From Phialophora verrucosa (lineage: Eukaryota > Ascomycota > Eurotiomycetes > Chaetothyriales > Herpotrichiellaceae): DNA of 64,000 bases. Below, piece after piece: positions 21,370 to 31,540 of the stretch. The notes under the pieces are model-generated. The model was not told where the DNA came from and searched no databases. It saw only the letters and a list, made by a program, of their open reading frames with translations. The position numbers and the translations under genes were made by a program. The stretch spans positions 1,736,001-1,800,000 of the forward strand of contig MSED01000002.1 of assembly GCA_002099365.1 (NCBI GenBank), in the 5' to 3' direction. How positions within the stretch are numbered: position 1 is the stretch's first letter; every line of letters starts with the position of its first letter.

Positions 21370-21823
21370 TCGCCGGGTGTGTATCGGCAAGGGGGGTTGA
21401 CATGGAGACATCCGACTCCTTTCTCCACCTACAGTACGCCTCTCCTCGTCATCACCATCTACTCGTATTGTGCGCATGACTGTCTACGGTTCGATCAACA
21501 GAGTGCTACAGCCGATCCAACTGAGAGCCTGCATCGAGTCCTACAGCCGGCCGGTCGGATCCAGCTGAATGAGCCTGGAACCAAAAGCTTCCATCTCGGC
21601 TTCGATACTTGGTTGCTTACCTTGAGGGCACATCGTAGGTTCAAGAATAAGAAGTCCTGAAGTTCACCCTGCTACAACATCGACGTCCTTCACATCACAC
21701 CACATCACCAGCACTAGCATCAGTACCAATACAAGGATTGTTATCGGTTATACCTATACCTATTTCTATACCTACATCTATATTTATACTCTCGTCTTAA
21801 GGACACCGTCCTCACACCACAAA

Positions 21824-23039
21824 ATGGGCTCCCTAGGCAACGCGGCCGAGCGGCTATCCGAACTCGTGACTCCCAAATGGGGCCAGAAAGCAGATGCCAA
21901 CGAGGAACTAGTTGACAATGCCCTCAAGGTCAACACCAAGCCCCTGTGGACACAGATGGCAAGACTCAATCCTCCGGCTCCAGACCCCAAGTGCGTGCCC
22001 TTCATCTGGCGATACGACGAAGTTCGACCGACCCTCCTGCGCGCGGGGGAGGTCGTGTCCGAACAGCAAGCCGAGCGTAGGGTGCTCATGCTGGTGAATC
22101 CCGCTAGAGGTATGTGTTGTCTTCTGGTCTTTCCCATCATCACCCGGTGGTGGTTTGATTCAAGGAAAGGGATCATATCATCCTAACCACGATCGACACA
22201 GACGCCCCCTTTACAACCGACACGCTGTACGCAGGCCTCCAGCTCGTGATGCCCAACGAGACGGCGCGGGCGCACCGCCACACCGCCTTCGCCATGCGCT
22301 TCATCATCGAGGGCCAGGGCGGCTTCACGGCCGTGCACGGCAAGCGCATCACCATGCAGCGCGGCGACGTCATCCTCACGCCCACCTGGAACTGGCACGA
22401 CCACGGCAAGGACGGCTCCGGCCCCATGATCTGGCTGGACGGCCTCGACCTGCCCAACTTCCAGCACTTCCCCGTGCATTTCGTCGAGCACTTTGCCCAG
22501 CCGCGCTACCCGGCCGACGACGTTGACTCGGCCGCCAGCCCCATCGTCTTCCCTTGGTCCGTCATGCAGGCGAAACTGGACGCTCAGCCCGGCGACTGGG
22601 CCACCGAGGACTATCTCAAGGCCGATGGACGAGAAGGTACGTTTGAGCACTCTCTCATACACCCAAAAAAACGTCGACCCACTCGTTTGTTCGTTCGTTC
22701 ATCCGCTAACACGTCAACTGTTTCACAGTATCTCGCATTCTGGGCGGTTCGGCTGAACGCCTCAACCCCGGCGCCACGTCGCCCTCGGTCCGCGAAACCG
22801 CTTCGTCGGTCTACCATGTCGTGCGCGGCGCTGGGCACAGCATCATCAATGGCGAGCGCATCGCCTGGAAGCAGGGCGATACGTTCTGCATCCCTTCGTG
22901 GAACGAGTACCGGCACACTGCTGCCGAAGGCTTGTCCGAGCCGGTCTATCTTTACAAGTTCCATGACAAGCCCATGTTGAAGGCGTTGGGATTTTATCGC
23001 GTCGAGGGCGTGGACGTTGAGACACTGGTGTCGGATTAG
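21824..23039 (+). CDS. Gentisate 1,2-dioxygenase
   Basis: Three exons (21824..22109, 22202..22636, 22729..23039) give 343 residues, the normal length for the enzyme. It is a bicupin. The first cupin carries the Fe(II) ligands H120 and H122 (ETARAHRHTAFAMRFIIEG) and H161 (TPTWNWHDHG). The second cupin has SVYHVVRGAGHSIINGERI and GDTFCIPSWNEYRH. WQ-type N-terminal features and PFIWRYDEVRPTL match the family. The enzyme opens gentisate (2,5-dihydroxybenzoate) with O2 to maleylpyruvate in the cytosol. It is divergently transcribed from the flavin hydroxylase that probably supplies gentisate. The upstream leader has a TACCTATAC-like low-complexity tract at about 21,750-21,790. I see no maleylpyruvate isomerase in the window, so either the FAH enzyme acts directly or the isomerase is elsewhere. 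Confidence 0.93.
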
Positions 23040-23581
23040 CCTGGGCTTACGAGTATTGAGTCCGTATATTTATGCTTGACGTTGACGTTGAGAGGTGAAA
23101 AACCCTTGCAATTTGTACAAATCGTGCGGCCATTTTTGTAGCTGTCGAGTAATGAATGAATGGCCACACGTTCTCCATTTATACGATATAACGAAATTGA
23201 ACGCTCATCTGACGCGGCGTGATGGTGGTAGCAATCCATTCTTGTCGAGCGCTACATACGCCAAGTTGATATCGCGTTCCACGTCAATCAAATGGCATTT
23301 ACAGGATACAAAATGCACGAAAGGCTGGGATCCAAAATACTCCTGTACCCCTAACAGTCATACAAGTCAGAAATGGGTAATCGATGCTACCAAGCAGCCA
23401 AGTCTGTGTCTTCGAGTTGCAAAACACCACCAACGCCATTGCTAACTTATCAATCATGGATATTCCCGAGGTCGTGGAAGAGCCAACACCGCTTCAATTG
23501 CTGCGAAACCATGCACAGCTCCAAGAGCAACCCTTGCTGGGACATCTGTCGGACTTCAGTGCACCTGGTAAGCCAATGTCA
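23040..23581. other. Convergent intergenic region
   Basis: The 3' ends of the gentisate dioxygenase and SPT2-like genes face each other here. Short open frames are present but none shows a domain. I see no repeat. This is the right-hand boundary of the aromatic cluster, since housekeeping genes begin immediately to the right. Confidence 0.4.
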
Positions 23582-24640
23582 TCACTTTCTCCTCTTCTCC
23601 GCAAGCGCCATAAGCCTCTTACGTTTTTCTTCTTTCTCACGCTTCAACTGGGCTTCCAACGCCAACTCTCGAGCATCTTCTTCCTTAGCGGCCTTCAACG
23701 CTCTTTGTTCCTCTGCGTCCAAGTCATCCAGTCCAGCTTCCATGTCAGATGAAACGTCGGACGCGTAATCGTCTTCCTCGTCCTCGCCGTACCCACCCAT
23801 GTCGTCTGAAACGTCGTCTTCGTCAGTGCCAAGATATTCATCGTATCGTTTCTGCTTGCGTGGCGGTTTAGCAGCACGGCCAGATGCGATACCCATGGTT
23901 CCCTTGTAAGTTGAAGATGGAGGAGCATGCAAGGGCGGGCGGGGGGCTTTTGGCACCCTCGGCTGATCTGTCCTCTTCGCGGGGCTAACGCTGCGAGACT
24001 TGGCCTGTTGTTTTCCACCAGGTGCAGATCTCGTGCCGCCGGATTTCTCCTTTGTCGCCTTAGCCTTTTCTTCCTCTTGCCGTCGTCTCTCTGCCATCTT
24101 GGACACCTTTTCTCGATGTGTTGGCTGATGTTTGATCATACCAACTTGGGTTTGTTGGGCTTTCTCCGTCTGCGCCTGTTTTGCCCTTGCCATCAACTCT
24201 GCGTAGGAACCCCTTGCTGGTCCTTTAGGAGCTGGAGTGGTCGGTGTCGTTGGGGCAGAGCCAGGCCTAGCTGGGACACCTGCGAGAGCGTCGAGTCTGG
24301 GTCTGGGTGCGGACAAATTCTTCTCGGTCTTCTCATTGGCCGGTTTAGGGGCATTGAGTGGAGGGGCAGCCGGACGGTAAGAAACTCTGTTGGAAGTCGA
24401 GATGGTCGAGTTCGGTTTGACGAGCTTCTCTGGCTGTTTTGGTGAGCCATCTTCAGCCTTTCGCTTCACGCCGTTTAATGGTGGTGGAGCAGCCGGTACA
24501 CCGAGCCGTGAGCCAGCCTTGCTGACATCTGAGACGGGCCGGACTCCATTCGCAATCAACGGTGGTCGTGCTGGTAGTCTCGGTGGTGCTGGAGACTTGT
24601 CGCCGCCAATCGAATTGACAATGTCACTGAAAAGACTCAT
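23582..24640 (-). CDS. SPT2: SPT2-like chromatin protein
   Basis: A single-exon frame from the ATG at 24640 encodes 352 residues. The body is low-complexity, Pro/Lys/Ala-rich. The C-terminal third has the SPT2 domain layout: SSTYKGTMGIASGRA, a basic patch PPRKQKRYDEYLGTDEDD, a long acidic tract, then a charged helix ending in RKRLMALAEKRRK. SPT2 is an HMG-like histone H3-H4 chaperone that works behind transcribing RNA polymerase II in the nucleus. The upstream open extension (about 134 codons to 25,042) has unlike composition, and the ATG at 24640 opens the conserved N-terminus MSLFSDIVNSIGG, so I took that as start. Confidence 0.85.
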   Translation of the reverse strand: MSLFSDIVNSIGGDKSPAPPRLPARPPLIANGVRPVSDVSKAGSRLGVPAAPPPLNGVKRKAEDGSPKQPEKLVKPNSTISTSNRVSYRPAAPPLNAPKPANEKTEKNLSAPRPRLDALAGVPARPGSAPTTPTTPAPKGPARGSYAELMARAKQAQTEKAQQTQVGMIKHQPTHREKVSKMAERRRQEEEKAKATKEKSGGTRSAPGGKQQAKSRSVSPAKRTDQPRVPKAPRPPLHAPPSSTYKGTMGIASGRAAKPPRKQKRYDEYLGTDEDDVSDDMGGYGEDEEDDYASDVSSDMEAGLDDLDAEEQRALKAAKEEDARELALEAQLKREKEEKRKRLMALAEKRRK

Positions 24641-25192
24641 CTTGGATGCCGGAAAAAATGAGTCAGAGGTGGTTGAACGAGTCAAAGAAGAGTTGCGGCA
24701 ATCGGCATTAGACTCATGGCACTCATAGTTGCGCGCAAAGCATGAGTTCCATATAGACTGAAGACGAGTAATAGGCAGCGGTTGCACCAGGCATGAATGA
24801 AGGCGAAGGAAGAACAAGAACAAAGAGAAGAAGTTGCGGGCAAGGACAGTGAAATAGCAAAGAAAGTCGCAGCCCCCGCCGCCGCCGTCATGGCTTCGCC
24901 AGTGCCAAGACCTTTTGATTGACGCTAGTCTATATGCGGCGCTGGGCTTCGGCAAGCCTTCCCAAAGAATTTCCGCTCTTTTTCGCATCGCACAGTGCAA
25001 CAATTCGAGCCAGGTACGACCGATTTCCCGACTCACCAACACTCCTAGAACTTGAAGTGCCAGTCTCCGCCCAACCTAGCGGTTAAATCGATTGTCTCTC
25101 TCGTTCGAAACCTCCCAGTTCTCTGTAAGTTAGCCACAGCGCTTCCAGAGAAGGTCCGCAACTGACCTGCGCGCAAAGTAAACCAATTCAAA

Positions 25193-25595
25193 ATGAAGCA
25201 CCTCGCTGCATACCTCCTCCTCGGCCTCGCAGGCAACAACGACCCGTCTGCCAAGGACATCAAGGAAGTCCTCTCCTCCGTTGGAATTGACGCCGACGAT
25301 GAACGTCTCGACAAGCTTCTCGAAGAACTGAAGGGCAAGGACATCAACGAGGTATGGTATTCCACTTGTGTAAAGAGGCATAGGGCACAGAACTGACACA
25401 TTGCGACAGCTGATCGCCGAAGGCTCAACGAAACTTGCGTCCGTCCCAACTGGTGGTGCTGGCGGTGGCGCCGCTGCTCCGGCTGCGGGTGCTGCGGCCG
25501 GCGGTGCTGCCGAAGCCGAGGAGGAGAAGCCTGCTGAGAAGGAAGAAGAGAAGGAGGAGTCCGACGAGGATATGGGTTTCGGTCTCTTCGACTAA
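25193..25595 (+). CDS. RPP2: 60S acidic ribosomal stalk protein P2
   Basis: Exons 25193..25351 and 25410..25595 make a 114-residue protein. The N-terminus MKHLAAYLLLGLAGN and the segment SVGIDADDERLDKLLEELKG identify P2 rather than P1. An Ala/Gly-rich hinge is followed by an acidic stretch and the invariant C-terminal tail SDEDMGFGLFD that recruits elongation factors. It forms P1/P2 dimers on uL10 in the ribosomal stalk. The gene is divergent from SPT2 and lies upstream of another ribosomal protein gene. Confidence 0.97.
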
Positions 25596-26168
25596 GCGGC
25601 ATACTACGGCATGCATCAGGACGGGGTTGACTACGCCATCTCTACAACCCAAGCGCAAAGGAACGTTTTGGGAAGAGCAACTGCAATATCGTGTGCGAAT
25701 ATGTGAAGTCGCCAACACTGGGCTACCTCTGTTGCGCCATTCATATGTGCCATGGTTGCAATGGTCCAGGGCGACTTGTGACAATTAAGAGACCGGCCGT
25801 CGGATTGGCAGAGAGACATGGGATTCCTGCCAGTCGTGAGATAGGAAGAGCCATCTTCGAACCCAATCAATCCGTCAAACCAAATCATTACAAACAAATC
25901 GTCTGATCTCTCTCTTGTAATTAACCCAGTGAAGAATCCGTACGTAGCCACCGTCTTCACAATCGAGTCCCATCTCATCACGTTCTCCGACTCTCAGAGC
26001 GCACAAGGCTTGACAAGGCTGCGGTGGGGCGCCAAGACTCAGCATCCGCACTTTCAGATTTTCCCACGATCCCAATCTGGCCAGCCGCACCTCACTTTGT
26101 CCCTTGTCCCTCTTCCCTCTCCCTCAATCACAACCACACCGGCGCGTTCAGAATTCCCGACCGCAATC
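25596..26168. other. Intergenic region between P2 and S15 genes
   Basis: This interval of 570 bp has no supportable gene. Its right part, from about 26,085, is pyrimidine-rich (CCCTTGTCCCTCTTCCCTCT), a typical promoter feature of fungal ribosomal protein genes. Confidence 0.4.
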
Positions 26169-26777
26169 ATGGCTGACGCCGACTACGTACGCTCCCACTT
26201 GACCACTGCACCCTCGTTGGGAACCACAATCACTGACCAGTGTTGCATGCGCAGAACGCCGAAGAGGCCGCCGAGCTCAAGAAGAAGAGAACCTTCCGCA
26301 AATTCTCCTACAGAGGAATTGATCTCGATCGGTGCGTCGTCGTCCTTTTCTCATGGCAACAAAGGGGAGCAAATTAGCTAACCCTCTGCCTTTCTTGTCC
26401 CCGTCTGTAGCCTGCTCGACATCCCCTCCAACGAACTGCTCAACATCCTCCATGCGCGCGCCCGCCGCCGATTCAACCGCGGTCTCAAGCGCCGTCCCAT
26501 GGGCTTGATCAAGAAACTGCGCAAGGCCAAGCAGAATGCAAAGCCGAATGAGAAGCCCGACCTCGTCAAGACGCACCTGCGAGACATGATCATCGTGCCC
26601 GAGATGATCGGGAGCGTCATTGGCATCTACTCGGGCAAGGAGTTCAATCAGGTGGAAATCAAGCCGGAAATGGTGGGTCACTACTTGGGAGAATTTTCCA
26701 TCTCGTACAAGCCTGTCAAGCACGGTCGGCCCGGTATTGGTGCTACGCACTCTTCGAGGTTTATCCCCTTGAAGTAG
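26169..26777 (+). CDS. RPS15: 40S ribosomal protein S15 (uS19)
   Basis: Exons 26169..26186, 26255..26331 and 26411..26777 join in frame to 153 residues. Conserved segments are RTFRKFSYRGIDLDRLLD, RRRFNRGLKRRPMGLIKKL, THLRDMIIVPEMIGSVIGIY and the C-terminal GIGATHSSRFIPLK. It is a component of the small subunit head near the decoding site. The first coding exon is only 18 bp, as in many fungal ribosomal protein genes, where early introns are common. Confidence 0.97.
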
Positions 26778-27238
26778 ATGGTGTTGGGGACGATGAAGAC
26801 ATGTGCGTGGAGAGATTTGCATGGCAGCAGCCCAGTTGGGGCACATGTTCTTTTGCCAGCATGAAAGCATGAAGAACATGTTGCTCACAACAAAATATCG
26901 GTAATGCAACGCATCTGGCTTGTTGCATGCAGACATTCAAATCAGAGGCTGTAAATGAACACCAGACTCTGCGCCAGAGCATGGAAAATTATGCCTTGAA
27001 CCAACACATACGAATTCCTTCCAATGCTGTTGCACTTGGCTATCATACTTTATGCTTTTGTAAGCCCTCCAACGCCTCGCTGTGTCGCTACAAGCAGATA
27101 AAGTGTAGTAGTGATAGTACAGCCTGCCAGAAGCCGCTCGACTCTCGTTCCTTCATCACCTCGTCACTAGGTCAAGGAAGGCGTGTGGCGCCTTGAACAC
27201 GTAGGACTGCACGCAAATCGTGAGCAACCCATCCGTCC
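26778..27238. other. Convergent intergenic region
   Basis: The 3' ends of the S15 gene and the leftward membrane-anchored protein gene meet here. No gene, repeat or RNA gene is recognised. Confidence 0.4.
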
Positions 27239-28804
27239 CTATGCGCTTGGGTCCTCGCGTGCAAGGCTCCTCACATCTGGCGACAGGGTTGTGACTTCTG
27301 GGGGTCGGCCTGCCGCCTCATTCGTACCTTGTATCTCTGGGTCGTGCTCAATCAAATGCTCCATCTCGCGGTGCCTGCTCTGAGCACGATTAGACTCTTC
27401 TGCTTCCTCCAGCGCCATTGCTTCTTCCAATGCACGCAGCTCTTCGGCGACCTCAGCCTCAGCCACCGGATCAAGGATCTCGTCCTCTTCATAGACAGGA
27501 CAACCGTCAGGAACTTCATCCCCTTGCGCAGATTCGAGCCTATTCTCAGAAAGTCCCAATAACCCATTCAACTCGCCTTCCACGTCACTGACGCCGTTCA
27601 TAGGTTGTAGGATCTGGCTGTCCTCCCTCTGAAGGATGTTTTCTCTCCTCAGGGGTGTTCCCCGTTCAGCAACGACGATGGCCTCCCGATGCCGTCTTCT
27701 CAGGTGTTCTTCTTCTTGGCTTCTTTCTGCTGAGCGCAGCCTTGCACCAGCTCTCGTTGTAGGCCGTCCCGTGGGTTCATCCCAAAGCGTGATATTATCC
27801 GGCAAGAGCATCCCAGCTGTATCCTCGCCATTGACCATTCTCACATCGAGGTCTTCGTCCTCATCAGAACCATCCTCGGCATATCCCCAGTTCCACGAAT
27901 CTCGCGTCCCACGGCCGATATTAACGTTCTCTCGGACACTGCTCGCACTTAGCCCGACCTGTCTCATCTGCTTTCTGCCCATGGGATATTGCATCACTAT
28001 GATGATCACATCCGCCATCAACGGGTCGTCATTCATCCAGGCTATACGATCAAACAGGAGGGCGACATCTGAGCGCTTGTAGTTAAAGCTGGAGTTTTCA
28101 GGTTGGGCACAAGGGAAGGGATAATTCGCTAGCCACTTCGTGACCAGGCCTGTGCGTAGGGCAGCGTCCATGGCGGAGGTATACTTGAAGCCACGGCGAG
28201 GATGGCTGCATAGCATGTTTGTAAGAAGCGATATTAGCGCGAGTTCTTGCGATGGGCGATAATCGGGTCGGATGGGTGATGGCGGCAGTTTCTTTATGTC
28301 TGTTGCTTCGTCTGGAGCCTGAGCCTTCTGGTTGGAGGCACGTTGCGAATGCTGAGGCAGAACGTTGATCAAAGCCGCTACGACAGCAGCGACAGATTTT
28401 GCATCTCTGAATTGGTCGCATATCGCTGGGCTGAACGAACTGTTGTTGAGAATCAAGCGCAGCGCATTGATGGCATCCTGCCGGCGTTCGTAATTCCTGC
28501 TCGCGAGATCGCGCAGTAGTAGATCTCTGGCGCGGGATCTGGCTGTGCGACTGGCGACAATCTTGATAGCTGAGTTTCGCAGATCGTAGCTGTATCCATC
28601 TGCCAACGTGCGAAGGGTTTCAATGTTCAGCGCGTTTTCAGAGTCCTTCTGGAGACTCTTCCGTGGAGGCGGTGGTGGTTCTGGCGCTGGCGCTTTCGCT
28701 GCATCTCTAACTTGTTTGAGGAGAGCAGGCACCGCTACGTATGCTGTGCCAAAGCCTAGAACGATTAAAGTCACCAAGAAGCGGTTCGAGGTGAAAAAGG
28801 ACAT
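27239..28804 (-). CDS. Membrane-anchored protein of unknown function, ARM-like helical region
   Basis: A single exon. I took the ATG at 28804, giving 521 residues; two earlier in-frame ATGs (28855, 28912) would add a hydrophobic leader. From 28804, residues about 6-30 are one membrane helix (FLVTLIVLGFGTAYVAVPAL), then a Pro-rich linker, then a helical region of about 250 residues (IETLRTLADGYSYDLRNSAI, RARDLLLRDLASRNYERRQD, GLVTKWLANYPFP) reminiscent of armadillo-type repeats. The C-terminal half is acidic, with Arg/Glu-rich coiled-coil stretches. I do not recognise a named family. It is probably a conserved ascomycete protein anchored in an organelle membrane, with most of the chain facing the cytosol; that topology is inference. 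Confidence 0.7.
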   Translation of the reverse strand: MSFFTSNRFLVTLIVLGFGTAYVAVPALLKQVRDAAKAPAPEPPPPPRKSLQKDSENALNIETLRTLADGYSYDLRNSAIKIVASRTARSRARDLLLRDLASRNYERRQDAINALRLILNNSSFSPAICDQFRDAKSVAAVVAALINVLPQHSQRASNQKAQAPDEATDIKKLPPSPIRPDYRPSQELALISLLTNMLCSHPRRGFKYTSAMDAALRTGLVTKWLANYPFPCAQPENSSFNYKRSDVALLFDRIAWMNDDPLMADVIIIVMQYPMGRKQMRQVGLSASSVRENVNIGRGTRDSWNWGYAEDGSDEDEDLDVRMVNGEDTAGMLLPDNITLWDEPTGRPTTRAGARLRSAERSQEEEHLRRRHREAIVVAERGTPLRRENILQREDSQILQPMNGVSDVEGELNGLLGLSENRLESAQGDEVPDGCPVYEEDEILDPVAEAEVAEELRALEEAMALEEAEESNRAQSRHREMEHLIEHDPEIQGTNEAAGRPPEVTTLSPDVRSLAREDPSA

Positions 28805-29074
28805 CTTTGGTGGCCCACGTAGGGCTATGAGTGGAAGGAAGAGGAGGAAGAACATGTGCCGATGCAAGGCGAGGCTGGAGTCGTCCGCCTGGCGCCCCGG
28901 ATTATGCGGCAACCCAGTTCAATAAAAGACAGACAAATCGTTTGCAATGCATTATGTATTTGTACTGGCCCAAGTCTATGGCAGAGTCAAGAAAATGAGG
29001 AGTACCTAGGATGTAATTCACATAATGGAAAGCGCTTGATGCGGACAAGAGGCCAATCTCAGAGCTGGGCAGGC

Positions 29075-30058
29075 TCAGTCATGGTCCGCCTCGGTCGTGC
29101 CTGGACATCCTTCCATCTTCTCGTCCGCGTATCTATACTTGCACCAGAAGCAGTAGTGCCACTTCTCTCGTAGATATGCTACCAGCCTTTCTACTTTCTC
29201 CGACACTTCGAGAGCTTCAAATTCATCCAATTCGGCGTCTTCTTCGTCCAGGTCGACATCAACCTCTTCGGTTTCCGCTTTCTTGCTGAGTGCCATCTGG
29301 TCCTCCTTGTCCTCGTCTGGGTCGTTGTAGTCAGGACGGCGCGACAACGACTGATGAAGGTCGTATTTCATCCTCCGGTCTCGGTCGGTGATCGCTCTTT
29401 GCCTCACAAGCGTTCGCCATAAAACATTGACACTTTTCAACGGCTTCGCTCTCTTCGGTCTCGCGGCGACCGGATTCTGGTCCGTAGATGGTTCTGCCTC
29501 GTCCTCCTCCTCGAGTCTCTCGCAGACCTTCATGGCACCCCACATTTGCCCCTCCATCCTCTTCTCCTCCCGCTCCTTCTGCTGCCTTTCCCGAAACTCG
29601 CCAGCCTCGACCTTCCTCTTCTTGTCCACGTCTTGAAGTGCTTCCACTTCCTCTCTGAACTTCCTCTTCTTTTCCGCGTCTGCGCCAATGCCGGAACGAG
29701 AGTCTCGCATTTCCAGTCCAATGGGTTCTAGCAGTCGATCATCCTTTACACCCTCAGTAGTGGATCGAGTTGCGCCCAATGCTGTTCCCGGCTTGTACCC
29801 TAAAGCTGCCATCATCTTGAAACCCTTGTTGCTTGTGTCTAGTGTGTTGGAGCTCAAGGCGGCATCTCTCTTTTCCTGTTCCTCTTTTGCCAGTTCCGCT
29901 TTGGATTTGGGTCGGCTCTTGATCTCGGCTTCTCGGGCGAGTCGCTTCTTCCGTTGAGTAAGGGTTTCGGTTTTCTTCGAGGGCGCAGCCTCTTCGAAGG
30001 TCATGTTCATATAGTCATCATCCTCCTCTCCGTCTCCTGCGCTATTATGAGACGTCAT
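29075..30058 (-). CDS. G-patch protein, GPATCH11-like
   Basis: A 327-residue single exon. The N-terminal part has DYMNMTFEE and a Lys-rich helix. The glycine-patch core reads GFKMMAALGYKPGTALGAT, followed by DRLLEPIGLEMRDSRSGIG. A long charged helix follows, and the C-terminus carries a small Cys pattern (HYCFWCKYRYADEKMEGCPG) typical of the DUF4187 domain that accompanies this G-patch. Animal GPATCH11 is a nuclear protein that can localise to kinetochores. G-patches generally activate DEAH RNA helicases, so a role in RNA processing is likely. The ATG at 30058 is preferred over an upstream extension lacking similarity. Confidence 0.85.
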   Translation of the reverse strand: MTSHNSAGDGEEDDDYMNMTFEEAAPSKKTETLTQRKKRLAREAEIKSRPKSKAELAKEEQEKRDAALSSNTLDTSNKGFKMMAALGYKPGTALGATRSTTEGVKDDRLLEPIGLEMRDSRSGIGADAEKKRKFREEVEALQDVDKKRKVEAGEFRERQQKEREEKRMEGQMWGAMKVCERLEEEDEAEPSTDQNPVAARPKRAKPLKSVNVLWRTLVRQRAITDRDRRMKYDLHQSLSRRPDYNDPDEDKEDQMALSKKAETEEVDVDLDEEDAELDEFEALEVSEKVERLVAYLREKWHYCFWCKYRYADEKMEGCPGTTEADHD

Positions 30059-30491
30059 CTTTTCAAGCGTTGTATCACAAAGTGCTGCGGCAAGTCTATT
30101 CGATATCAATATCGTTCGAATCAACTCTCGCTTATGGGCAGGTAGCGTTGCAGATCGTCAAGAAGTCTATACGGCGAAAGGGAGCAAGATGGATAACCCG
30201 AATTTGCCACAGGCCCTTACCGTATAGCACTGAGTCATTTGCATGTCACCACGAGCGAAAATATGCACCCAAAACGCATTTATCCATGCCGGAGAAAGAA
30301 AAGCACAACTCAATGGGAGAGGACGCGATAAAAGACGGAGAATATCACGTGTTATATGTCCGCCCAATCTGATAGTATCACGTGATATTGAAGCAAACTA
30401 TATAAATCTCACCACGCCAAAAGCTGTCTTAAATTTGTCGCGAAACAGGCTTCAGTCAACTGAGGTTTTTCTGCGTGCGAATGGCTTGCAC

Positions 30492-30605
30492 GAACCTGTG
30501 ACGCAGTGGTTAGCGTGTCGTTCTTATATTGAATCTCCCGCGTGGAATCCAGTATGACTCTTTCGAGCAATGCGAAAGTCGCGAGTTCAAGTCTCGCCAG
30601 GTTCA
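30492..30605 (+). tRNA. tRNA-Ile(UAU) with a 41-nt intron
   Basis: The acceptor GAACCTG pairs perfectly with CAGGTTC (30598-30604), with discriminator A. The D arm is ACGC/GCGT and the T arm is GCGAG-TTCAAGT-CTCGC. The anticodon loop CTTATA gives anticodon TAT at 30525-30527, with an intron at 30529-30569 directly after position 37. Removing it gives a 73-nt tRNA. The anticodon stem TCGTT/TGCGA has four pairs (one G-T) and a T-T mismatch next to the loop. Fungal tRNA-Ile(UAU) genes normally carry an intron. Confidence 0.82.
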
Positions 30606-31540
30606 ATCGTCTTTTTGGTCGTGATGGTTGGACTTGTTTTGCATTTTTGCTGTTCTGTTGAGCTTGCCATGGAAATAGCATCATAACCTTCTTCTAGAAC
30701 GCGTGGCACTACAGCCATTGCGGTCCGATATGACTGGCCTGGCTCTTACGCGTCGCACAAGAACTCGACAAGGACTTTCCACAACACCAGAGCACGGCGT
30801 CAGCTTTTGAGCATTGAGTCTGTCTAGCAGTCTCGTATCTAGGCCAATTGTCTACCTGGAGGACTCGGCTAACCTTTTCGCAAGTTGTTTGCATTTTCGG
30901 CGACCGCATGAGGATGCATGGCGAGACCAAACCCCCGCGTCGTGTCCTCCTAAACGCCGGGTGGACCAGGTCCGTGATCCCTCGAAAGCCAGCTTGCTTC
31001 CTATTATCATCAAGTATCTGCAGAGCGCGTGTGGAATACTAATACTAGTACCCCACAAACAAGGGCGCTCATACCTTCGACGCGCCGGCGTGAAGAATGC
31101 GCCCTACCCGTCGGACATCCGTTGACAGGATAGTCCATGCCGTCATTCACAGTGTGACCAATCTGCAGGTTCAGGCTGAGATGTACTCGTACGAGTATAC
31201 TCGTTCAGGTTTACGGATCGCTATGCCAAGATGAGCGAACAATCCCATCTGCTGGTATACGTTTTGCAGACTGTGGATTGTTAGATGGCACACCACTCAC
31301 CTCTACATGCTTTGTGCCGCCGAAAACATCAAGACACGGGTGGAGGTAACTCGTACGGCCTGGAAGGAACATGAAGATGAACTCTACCTCCTCGCGATGA
31401 ACCGGGGCTTTCCTGGAAGGTACGACATGTGTACATTCCGTGATGTGATTAACCCCCCTTTGACCCTTTGCTCAAATCCCTCACTTTGCGTTTTCTTGGT
31501 TCGGCTCAAGCTCATCCCTTGAAACTTGACACTTCTCTCA
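30606..31540. other. Intergenic, no gene recognised
   Basis: This stretch of about 930 bp between tRNA-Ile and the SNG1-like gene contains several open frames of 60-105 codons on both strands. None has a domain or a balanced composition suggesting a gene. The last 150 bp hold the likely promoter of the SNG1-like gene. Confidence 0.4.

Noticed and set aside
23373..23768. Plus-strand 131-codon frame
   Set aside because: It overlaps the 3' end of SPT2 in antisense and has no domain.
30814..31125. 103-codon plus-strand frame upstream of the SNG1-like gene
   Set aside because: No homology signal or domain, and overlapping frames of similar length exist on both strands.
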